A DNA stretch of 64,000 nt from Clostridia bacterium. GTDB taxonomy: Bacteria > Bacillota > Clostridia > Oscillospirales > Acutalibacteraceae. The notes beneath the pieces were generated by a model, which saw only the letters and a list, made by a program, of their open reading frames with translations, had not been told where the DNA came from and made no database searches. Within the stretch, counting starts at the first letter, position 1. Every line of letters begins with the position of its first letter. Where the stretch lies: the NCBI GenBank assembly GCA_900771085.1, contig CAAGMR010000042.1, positions 1 to 64,000 on the forward strand, given 5' to 3'. Made by a program: the position numbers and the translations under genes. This document shows positions 1 through 5,945 of this stretch, one piece after another.

Positions 1-21
1 AGACGTGTGCTCTTCCGATCT
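1..21. other. Illumina adapter remnant at contig end (artefact)
   Basis: The first 21 bases equal the 3' end of the Illumina TruSeq Read 2 adapter (ending GCTCTTCCGATCT). Genomic sequence starts at about base 22, in the middle of ftsW. The GTG at base 5 that seems to open a reading frame is therefore adapter, not a start codon. This is recognised from memory of the adapter, not from a search. Confidence 0.96.
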
Positions 22-22
22 C

Positions 23-430
23 TATGCCATCGGTTCAGGCGGATTCTTCGGAGTCGGACTCGGCCAGTCAAAGCTCAAGCAGCTCTATGTTTCCGAGCCT
101 CAGAACGACTTTATCTTTTCAATTGTCTGCGAAGAACTTGGCCTTGTAGGTGCACTTATCATTGTTGCACTTTTCATACTCCTCGTATGGAGAGGCTTCG
201 TAATCGGAATTCATGCAAACGACAAGTTTGGCTCACTTCTTGCAATGGGCCTTGTTTTCCAGGTAGGACTTCAGGCAGCGCTTAACATTGGCGTTGTAAC
301 CGACGTCCTTCCCAATACAGGTATCAGTTTGCCGTTCTTCAGTTACGGTGGTACATCGTTGCTGATGCTGATATTTGAAATGGGAATAGTATTATCAATA
401 TCGCGAACGGCGAAACTCAAAAAAGCTTAA
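23..430 (+). CDS. ftsW: FtsW/RodA-type septal peptidoglycan polymerase, C-terminal fragment
   Basis: This is the last ~135 residues of a SEDS-family protein; the 5' part is lost at the contig end. SEDS proteins are membrane glycosyltransferases that polymerise lipid II, and FtsW does so at the division septum with a partner class B PBP. The fragment begins inside the conserved loop (YAIGSGGFFGVGLG, then SEPQNDFIFSIVCEELG), followed by two or three hydrophobic helices and the family signature NTGISLPFFSYGGTS near the end. FtsW rather than RodA is inferred from context: murG follows by 15 bases and ftsQ and ftsZ come next, the usual end of the division and cell-wall cluster. The first complete genomic codon is at 23; bases 1-21 are adapter. 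Confidence 0.93.
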   Translation, partial: YAIGSGGFFGVGLGQSKLKQLYVSEPQNDFIFSIVCEELGLVGALIIVALFILLVWRGFVIGIHANDKFGSLLAMGLVFQVGLQAALNIGVVTDVLPNTGISLPFFSYGGTSLLMLIFEMGIVLSISRTAKLKKA

Positions 431-445
431 CGGGGGATAACCTTT

Positions 446-1573
446 ATGAAAATTCTTTTTGCCACCGGCGGTACAGGCGGCCACATTAATCCGGCTCTTG
501 CAGTAGCAGGCCGTATAAGAGAAATGTATGGAGCCGAAGCAGAAATCCTTTTTGTGGGCACACCTACACATATGGAGACAAAGCTCGTTCCACAGGCAGG
601 CTTTAACCTCAAGACTGTTGACGTAAGAGGCTTTTACAGAGCTCTTACATGGAATAACATCAAGCGTGACAGTGTCGCTTTCATCAAGATGTTTACTTCA
701 AGCATCGAGGCAAAGAAAATCATTAAGGAGTTCGACCCTGATGTTGCCATCGGTTTCGGTGGATATGTTTCAGGTCCTGTAATAAGAAAGGCTCATCAAC
801 TCGGCGTTCCAACCGCTCTTCATGAGCAGAATGCATTCCCGGGCATCACAAACAAGGCACTTGCAAAGGTTGTAGACTGCGTAATGCTTACATCTGAAGA
901 TGCACTTGAACGCATCCAGAGCAATGTTGAACCTGTAATTACAGGCCTTCCTGTACGTGGCGAACTCATAGCTGCAGACAGAAAAAAGTGCCGAGAAGAA
1001 CTCGGCATTCCTGATGACAAGATTCTCATCCTTTCAATGGGCGGAAGTCTTGGCGCAGATGCAATTAACAATGCAATGATAGAACTTATCACAGCAGAGA
1101 AGGACAATGACAAGCTCATGTTCATCCATGCAATGGGCCAGTACGGACTCTATGTTCCTGAAAAGCTCGAAGAGAATGGCGTGGACCTTGAGGCTCATCC
1201 AAATATTGTCCTTAGAGAATATATTGATGACATGCAGAGATGCATGCCGGCAGCTGACATAGTCATCTGCCGTTCGGGCGCGTCTTCGCTCTACGAAATC
1301 AGAGCTCTCGGCAAGGCATCAATCCTTATTCCTTCACCAAACGTTGCAGAGAATCACCAGTATTACAATGCAATGGAACTCGTAAACAACGATGCGGCTT
1401 TAATCATCGAAGAAAAGGACCTTACCGGTGAAAAACTGGTCGAAACCGCAGAATCACTCATAAACGATCCTGAGAGAATCAAGACCATTGAAAAGAACGC
1501 AAAATCAATGGCGATTCTTGATGCTACAGACCGTATAACAACCAATCTTTTAAACCTTATAAAGAAGGATTAA
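446..1573 (+). CDS. murG: UDP-GlcNAc:lipid I N-acetylglucosaminyltransferase MurG
   Basis: MurG transfers GlcNAc from UDP-GlcNAc to lipid I to make lipid II on the inner face of the membrane. The 375-residue length is normal for the family. The N-terminal Rossmann domain has the glycine loop GGTGGHINPA (residues 7-16), then GFGGYVSGP and HEQNAFPGITN. The C-terminal nucleotide-sugar domain has SMGGSLGADAINNA and CRSGASSLYEI, with the ribose/uracil-contact region ending VAENHQYYNA. The ATG start follows a GGGGG-rich Shine-Dalgarno site at about 432-437. It lies between ftsW and ftsQ with gaps of 15 and 4 bases, so it is surely co-transcribed with the division genes. Confidence 0.97.
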   Translation: MKILFATGGTGGHINPALAVAGRIREMYGAEAEILFVGTPTHMETKLVPQAGFNLKTVDVRGFYRALTWNNIKRDSVAFIKMFTSSIEAKKIIKEFDPDVAIGFGGYVSGPVIRKAHQLGVPTALHEQNAFPGITNKALAKVVDCVMLTSEDALERIQSNVEPVITGLPVRGELIAADRKKCREELGIPDDKILILSMGGSLGADAINNAMIELITAEKDNDKLMFIHAMGQYGLYVPEKLEENGVDLEAHPNIVLREYIDDMQRCMPAADIVICRSGASSLYEIRALGKASILIPSPNVAENHQYYNAMELVNNDAALIIEEKDLTGEKLVETAESLINDPERIKTIEKNAKSMAILDATDRITTNLLNLIKKD

Positions 1574-1577
1574 CCAG

Positions 1578-2951
1578 ATGGCTAATAAAGACTATTATCG
1601 TGAATCCGAAGAGGAAGCGCTCCGCCGCGCCCGCAATTCGGAACGTAACCGCAATGCGGCATATAAGGATTCCATCAATGCCGCAACCCGCGGAGTAAAA
1701 CAGCGCAGCGATGTTCACAACGTGAACAGTCGCAAAAGACAGCAGGCTCCAAAGAAGCAGGAGAGACCGGTTTCCCGTACTCGCGAAGAGGTGAGAAGAG
1801 ATTCTCTCAAGCACAAGGAGCAGATGAAGAGAAGAAGATCAATCATATTCATTGCAGGTTTGATTCTTGCAATGACAGTTGCTCTTTGCATCCTTTCAGT
1901 TACTGTCTTCTTTAATATCAGCAATATCGATGTACAGGGAAAGTCTCAGTATACTGACATTCAGATTACTGAAGCCTCCAAAGTGGAGTATGGTGATAAC
2001 CTTATTCGCGCCGACAAAGAAAGAATAGCTTCCAATATTTCCGAAAAGCTTCCTTTCACAGGCGAGATTACAATAAAGCGTTCTTTCCCTAACACACTTA
2101 CAATCATCGTTTCCGATTCAAAGATTTCATCTGCAATTGAATACAATAAAAAGTATTACCTTCTCAACGATGAGTACAAGGTACTTGCAGAGGCAAAGAA
2201 CAAAAAGGAAATGAATGAAATAATTGCTTCTCAGAAAAAGGCGGCGAAGGCAGCAGCCAAGCCGCAGAAGAAGTCGGATACGACTGAGAAGACTTCGGCT
2301 AAAGAGACAGCATCCGACAAGTCGGAAAGTACATCTTCCACTACAGCAACTACTACAACCACAACTACGACCACAACTGCGACAACAGTTGCCACTGTAG
2401 AAGATACTAAGGTGAAAACCAACGGCATCGTAATCATTTCCGGCATTCGCGTTAAAGAAGCTACCGTAGGTAAGACTCTTGTTGCTTCAAACCAGAAGGC
2501 TTTTGAAACATACCACAGCATTATTGCCGGTCTTAAGAACAAGGGTGTCAGGGGTATCACTGCAGTAAACATTGCAAACCTTAATGACATCACTGCAACT
2601 TACGAGGACAGAATTGTTATTCGCATAGGTTCAACAGACGACCTTGAGAGAAAGATCAATCTTCTTGTAAAGGTAATCGAACAGCAGGATGCAATAAGTA
2701 AGGAGCAGAAGGGCACAATTGACCTTTCCATTGAGGGCAGAGCCTATTTCTCACAGGACGGTATCACGACTGTGGCTACCACAGAGGAGAGTACCACCGG
2801 CAAGGATGGCGAGAGCACCACTAAGGCTCCGACAACCGGCTCTGTTCAGACAACCGTAAATGCAACTTACACCACAGCTTCTACCACAACTGTGGCAGGT
2901 TCCACCTCAGGCAGCACTACCAAAAACGACCTTATCAACACAGGTGGTTAA
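1578..2951 (+). CDS. ftsQ: Cell division protein FtsQ/DivIB with threonine-rich insert and tail
   Basis: FtsQ/DivIB is the bitopic divisome scaffold that recruits FtsB and FtsL. This copy (457 residues) is much longer than the usual 250-300. It has a charged Arg/Lys/Glu-rich cytoplasmic segment (1-87), one membrane helix (about 88-113), and a POTRA domain (about 113-180, start ISNIDVQGKSQYT). A Lys/Ala then Ser/Thr-rich low-complexity insert (about 210-275, with ten consecutive Thr residues) comes before a second folded segment, and a Thr/Ser/Gly tail runs from ~398 to the end. The insert splits what is normally a continuous beta domain. The assignment rests on the POTRA region, topology and position between murG and ftsZ. 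The start ATG follows AAGGA and lies 4 bases after murG. Confidence 0.88.
   Translation: MANKDYYRESEEEALRRARNSERNRNAAYKDSINAATRGVKQRSDVHNVNSRKRQQAPKKQERPVSRTREEVRRDSLKHKEQMKRRRSIIFIAGLILAMTVALCILSVTVFFNISNIDVQGKSQYTDIQITEASKVEYGDNLIRADKERIASNISEKLPFTGEITIKRSFPNTLTIIVSDSKISSAIEYNKKYYLLNDEYKVLAEAKNKKEMNEIIASQKKAAKAAAKPQKKSDTTEKTSAKETASDKSESTSSTTATTTTTTTTTTATTVATVEDTKVKTNGIVIISGIRVKEATVGKTLVASNQKAFETYHSIIAGLKNKGVRGITAVNIANLNDITATYEDRIVIRIGSTDDLERKINLLVKVIEQQDAISKEQKGTIDLSIEGRAYFSQDGITTVATTEESTTGKDGESTTKAPTTGSVQTTVNATYTTASTTTVAGSTSGSTTKNDLINTGG
2338..2394 (+). repeat. ACN (threonine) codon run in ftsQ
   Basis: A run of ACT, ACA and ACC codons, interrupted by a few GCN codons, encodes the poly-Thr part of the FtsQ insert. 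Codons are mixed, so it is a protein-level low-complexity tract rather than a simple perfect microsatellite. Confidence 0.85.
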
Positions 2952-2963
2952 CCTTAAAAATTG

Positions 2964-3011
2964 TTGTAATTTTTGTAGTGACGTGGTATCCTTATTACCA
3001 TAATATTACAA
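2964..3011 (+). promoter_or_regulatory. Nested inverted repeat in the ftsQ-ftsZ gap
   Basis: The 102-base gap holds an outer dyad, TTGTAAT (2964-2970) with ATTACAA (3005-3011), around an inner dyad TGGTA (2984-2988) with TACCA (2996-3000). It ends about 30 bases before the ftsZ Shine-Dalgarno site. I see no convincing -35/-10 pair here. It may be a regulator site or a leader hairpin for ftsZ; the function is not known. Confidence 0.4.
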
Positions 3012-3053
3012 TCAATTACTATGCATTATTGTATACATTAGGAGGATGCCTCA

Positions 3054-4223
3054 ATGAGTTTTGAAATGGCAGCAGATTTTGAAAGCGTAGTTCAGATTAA
3101 GGTACTCGGCGTCGGTGGCGGCGGCGGAAACGCTGTAAACCGCATGGTACGTTCAGGCGTACAGGGCGTAGAGTTCGTATCTATCAATACAGATAAGCAC
3201 GTTCTTCTTCAGTCTCAGGCAACACACAAGATTCAGATCGGTGAAAAGGTTACCAAGGGACAGGGCGCAGGCGCTAGACCTGAAGTAGGTAAGCGCGCAG
3301 CTGAAGAGAGCAAGGATGTTATCGCAGATGCTCTTAAGGGCACAGACATGGTATTTATCACAGCCGGCATGGGCGGTGGTACAGGTACCGGTGCTGCTCC
3401 TGTTATCGCAGGTATTGCCAAGGACATGGGCATCCTTACTGTAGGTATCGTAACAAAGCCTTTCGGCTTTGAAGGTAAGCACAGAATGGCTCAGGCTGAA
3501 GATGGTATCAAGGAACTTGCTCAGCATGTTGACTCACTTGTTATCATTCCAAATGACAGACTTAAGCTCTTCTCTGATGAACCAATCACACTTTCAAATG
3601 CTTTCGATGCAGCTGATGACATCCTTCGTCAGGGCGTAAAGAGCATTTCTGAACTTATTAAGGTTGCAGGCTTCATTAACCTCGACTTTGCTGACGTTAG
3701 CGCAATCATGCGTGACGCAGGTCATGCTCACATGGGCGTTGGCCGTGCAAAGGGCAAGGATAAGGCTAAGCGTGCTGCAGATGCAGCTGTTTCCAGCCCA
3801 CTTCTTGAAACAGAAATCGACGGCGCTAAGGGCGTAATCATCAGCATCGCAGGTCCTCGTGACATCGGTCTTGATGAAGTAGAGACAGCTTCTCAGCTTA
3901 TCTCTGACGCAGCTCATCCAGATGCAAACATCATCTGGGGTGTTTCATTCGACGATTCTCTTCAGGATGAAATGGTTATCACTGTTGTTGCTACAGGCTT
4001 CGGCGCTGACGGCCCATCATTCAAGAAGGCTCCTGAACTCAACCTTGACCTCGGTGGTATGGACGATCTTCCTGAAGCTCCTGCTGCAAGAAACATCGTA
4101 GCAGCTGACGAGAAGAACGATGACGCTAACATCTTCGCAGATGATGCTACATCACCAAACTATGGTCTTGATGACGACGATTACTTCGATTCTATCGATT
4201 CTATTTTCAGCAGCCGTAAGTAA
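3054..4223 (+). CDS. ftsZ: Cell division GTPase FtsZ
   Basis: FtsZ is the tubulin-like GTPase that forms the Z-ring. The GTP-binding core is complete: GVGGGGGNAVNRM near the N terminus, the tubulin signature GGGTGTGAAPV, and the T7-loop region around residues 200-225 (INLDFADVSAIM). Length is 389 residues, typical. A perfect AGGAGG (3040-3045) precedes the ATG. After an acidic linker the protein ends FDSIDSIFSSRK. The usual conserved C-terminal peptide (something like IPxFLRRR) that binds FtsA, SepF and ZapD-type partners is not obvious and is at best degenerate (SIFSSRK). It is last in the cluster and is followed by an independent promoter for rpmE. Confidence 0.98.
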   Translation: MSFEMAADFESVVQIKVLGVGGGGGNAVNRMVRSGVQGVEFVSINTDKHVLLQSQATHKIQIGEKVTKGQGAGARPEVGKRAAEESKDVIADALKGTDMVFITAGMGGGTGTGAAPVIAGIAKDMGILTVGIVTKPFGFEGKHRMAQAEDGIKELAQHVDSLVIIPNDRLKLFSDEPITLSNAFDAADDILRQGVKSISELIKVAGFINLDFADVSAIMRDAGHAHMGVGRAKGKDKAKRAADAAVSSPLLETEIDGAKGVIISIAGPRDIGLDEVETASQLISDAAHPDANIIWGVSFDDSLQDEMVITVVATGFGADGPSFKKAPELNLDLGGMDDLPEAPAARNIVAADEKNDDANIFADDATSPNYGLDDDDYFDSIDSIFSSRK

Positions 4224-4247
4224 TCAAAAGTAATATTCAATTTCCTG

Positions 4248-4276
4248 TTGAAATTATAATTTTGCTATTGTATAAT
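4248..4276 (+). promoter_or_regulatory. Sigma-A promoter for rpmE
   Basis: TTGAAA (4248-4253), a 17-base spacer, then TATAAT (4271-4276). Transcription would begin near 4283, about 48 bases before the rpmE start. Confidence 0.85.
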
Positions 4277-4330
4277 ACTTCGGTAACTTAAAGGGACTTA
4301 CGTCCGCAAACTTTGAAAGAGGTGAAAAGA

Positions 4331-4540
4331 ATGAAGGAAGGAATCCATCCTGCATACAACAAAGTTGTAGTAAGATGCGCATGTGGTGCTACTTTTGAGA
4401 CAAGCTCAACAAAAGAAGAACTTCGCGTAGACATCTGCTCAAACTGCCACCCATTCTTCACAGGCAAGCAGAAGCTTGTTGATACTGGTGGACGTGTAGA
4501 TCGCTTTAACAAGCGTTTCGCAGCAGCTCAGGCAAAATAA
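4331..4540 (+). CDS. rpmE: 50S ribosomal protein L31 (zinc-binding form)
   Basis: This 69-residue protein is L31 of the large subunit, which bridges the 50S central protuberance and the 30S head. Four cysteines at 16, 18, 36 and 39 (CAC and CSNC) mark the zinc-binding C+ form. The ATG at 4331 gives the standard start MKEGIHP and has AGAGGTG at the right distance; an in-frame TTG at 4313 would place that site inside the gene and is rejected. The gene is monocistronic, with its own promoter and terminator. Confidence 0.97.
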   Translation: MKEGIHPAYNKVVVRCACGATFETSSTKEELRVDICSNCHPFFTGKQKLVDTGGRVDRFNKRFAAAQAK

Positions 4541-4556
4541 GTCAACTTTGACATTC

Positions 4557-4588
4557 AAAGGCGGTACTTTCGTACCGCCTTTATTTTT
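4557..4588 (+). terminator. Intrinsic terminator of rpmE
   Basis: GGCGGTAC (4560-4567), TTTC loop, GTACCGCC (4572-4579), then TTTATTTTT. The perfect 8-bp stem is extended by A-T pairs. Confidence 0.93.
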
Positions 4589-4619
4589 GGTATTATACGT
4601 TTTGAGAAGAGGTGAATCC

Positions 4620-5240
4620 ATGCAAGAATATCTCACAGTAGAAACCGAGTCCGTAGACGAGTTTGAAGAGAAGCGATCCCGCTTTATCTGCTATGTCAAA
4701 CCCGTTAAAACAAAAGAGGAGGCAGCAGACTTTATTGCTTCCATAAAACAGAAACACTGGGATGCAAAGCATAATGTTTCAGCATATGTTTTGAGAGACG
4801 GTGATATAAAAAGATATTCCGACGATGGTGAACCTCAGGGTACGGCAGGAATGCCTGTACTTGACGTTATCGTAAAGCAGGGCGTCACTGACGTATGCGT
4901 AGTCGTTACCAGATACTTCGGAGGCATACTCCTTGGAGCAGGCGGTCTGGTAAGAGCATACTCCCACGGCGCTTCTCTGGCCCTTCAGGCAGGTAATGTC
5001 ATAAAGATGATAACCTTTGAAGACTTCAGCCTTTCGATGGACTATAACATGTATGGACGCGTTCCTGCGATGATTGCTTCGCATGGGGGAAAGGTTATTG
5101 ATTCGGATTTCGCTGATGTTGTAAATATCACATACAGCGTTCCGGAAGATGAGGTGGCAGCTCTCAATGCTGAGATGACAGAGTTTTCCGCAGGAAAACT
5201 CACACCTAAGTCAAACGGAATTCATTTTGCAAAAGAATAA
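4620..5240 (+). CDS. YigZ/IMPACT family protein
   Basis: This 206-residue protein belongs to the YigZ (UPF0029/IMPACT) family, conserved in bacteria but without a settled biochemical role; some members have been linked to nucleic-acid or translation-related functions. The N-terminal domain carries the family signature, KHWDAKHNVSAYVLRDG and DGEPQGTAGMPVLD, then a glycine-rich GGILLGAGGLVRAY stretch. The C-terminal ~70 residues fit the small DUF1949-type ferredoxin-fold domain. The ATG at 4620 follows AGAGGTG. The open frame extends further upstream but only through the rpmE terminator, so the longer form is rejected. A TATTAT at 4591 may be its -10. Confidence 0.9.
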   Translation: MQEYLTVETESVDEFEEKRSRFICYVKPVKTKEEAADFIASIKQKHWDAKHNVSAYVLRDGDIKRYSDDGEPQGTAGMPVLDVIVKQGVTDVCVVVTRYFGGILLGAGGLVRAYSHGASLALQAGNVIKMITFEDFSLSMDYNMYGRVPAMIASHGGKVIDSDFADVVNITYSVPEDEVAALNAEMTEFSAGKLTPKSNGIHFAKE

Positions 5241-5250
5241 ATCGGACATA

Positions 5251-5284
5251 AAAAAAGGACGACCGTAAGGTCGTCCTTTTTTAT
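5251..5284. terminator. Bidirectional terminator between convergent genes
   Basis: A6, GGACGACC (5257-5264), GTAA, GGTCGTCC (5269-5276), T7. The A and T tracts on both sides let it end both the YigZ-family gene (+) and the ireB unit (-). Confidence 0.93.
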
Positions 5285-5287
5285 TTC

Positions 5288-5593
5288 TTATTCTGCTTTC
5301 TGAGCGTCTGCAAGTGCTCTCTCAAGCCAAACTGAGGCTGTTGCCATTGCAGGATAAAGACCGTTCTTTTCAGTCTTCTTTACAATGATATCGAGAGGGT
5401 TGCAGGTCGGGTCTGTGTTCATGAGCTGAACAGAAACCTTCTCGGCAATGTCCATGTCACCCTTCTTAGCTGACTTAGTGATTGTAAGCATAACTACGAA
5501 TGGGTCAGACATATTGCCGTAATAAAGCTCGTTTCCTTTTCTTACAAGAGGCTTGCCCTTGTAAGTGAGGAACTGATTGCTTTTTCCAGCCAA
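5288..5593 (-). CDS. Small conserved-type protein of unknown function
   Basis: I do not recognise this 101-residue protein. It is soluble, with no signal peptide or membrane helix. The N-terminal half is beta-rich (YKGKPLVRKGNELYYGN), then a hydrophobic strand (PFVVMLTI), and the C terminus is helical (MATASVWLERALADAQ). The TTG at 5593 is chosen because GGAG sits eight bases before it; the open frame runs 33 bases further to another TTG lacking such a site. It starts 34 bases after ireB on the same strand and the bidirectional terminator follows, so both probably form one transcript. In Bacillus the genes after the ireB homologue are yrrK and yrzB; this is neither by eye. Confidence 0.75.
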   Translation of the reverse strand: MAGKSNQFLTYKGKPLVRKGNELYYGNMSDPFVVMLTITKSAKKGDMDIAEKVSVQLMNTDPTCNPLDIIVKKTEKNGLYPAMATASVWLERALADAQKAE

Positions 5594-5627
5594 TACGTTC
5601 ACTCCGTTTCGGGTATTATTGCGCAAT

Positions 5628-5870
5628 TTACTTGATGAAATTCTTTACAAGTGCCTGCATAAGCTCGTCTCTGTCAACCTTGCGGATGAGACTGCGAGCA
5701 TTGTTGTGGGTGGTGATGTAGGTTGGGTCTTCTGAAAGAAGATAGCCTACTATCTGGCTGATTGGGTTATAACCCTTTTCCTGCAGGGCATCATAAACCT
5801 CACAGAGGATACGTTTCATTTCTACTTCAGTATCTTCCTTGAGTGAGAACTGTATGGTTTTATCGGTCAT
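5628..5870 (-). CDS. ireB: IreB family regulatory phosphoprotein (UPF0297)
   Basis: This 80-residue protein matches UPF0297 (YrzL). The most telling stretches are VYDALQEKGYNP, QIVGYLLSEDPTYIT, and NNARSLIRKVDRDEL. In Enterococcus faecalis IreB is phosphorylated by the Ser/Thr kinase IreK and lowers cephalosporin resistance when unphosphorylated, linking it to cell-wall homeostasis. The start ATG at 5870 has GGAGGTG nearby; five codons further upstream another in-frame codon exists but overlaps that site. A promoter lies at 5908-5936. Threonines near the N terminus (MTDKT) are where the Enterococcus protein is phosphorylated; that correspondence is inferred. Confidence 0.93.
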   Translation of the reverse strand: MTDKTIQFSLKEDTEVEMKRILCEVYDALQEKGYNPISQIVGYLLSEDPTYITTHNNARSLIRKVDRDELMQALVKNFIK

Positions 5871-5907
5871 GATATCCACCTCCAACTAATATTTGTGGTT
5901 ACGAATA

Positions 5908-5936
5908 ATTATAATACAGAACTACTTATAAGACAA
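5908..5936 (-). promoter_or_regulatory. Sigma-A promoter for ireB
   Basis: On the minus strand: TTGTCT (5936-5931), 17-base spacer, TATAAT (5913-5908). It starts just upstream of the ireB Shine-Dalgarno site and lies directly after the pheT stop, so ireB can be expressed independently of pheST. Confidence 0.82.
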
Positions 5937-5945
5937 ATCATTATT

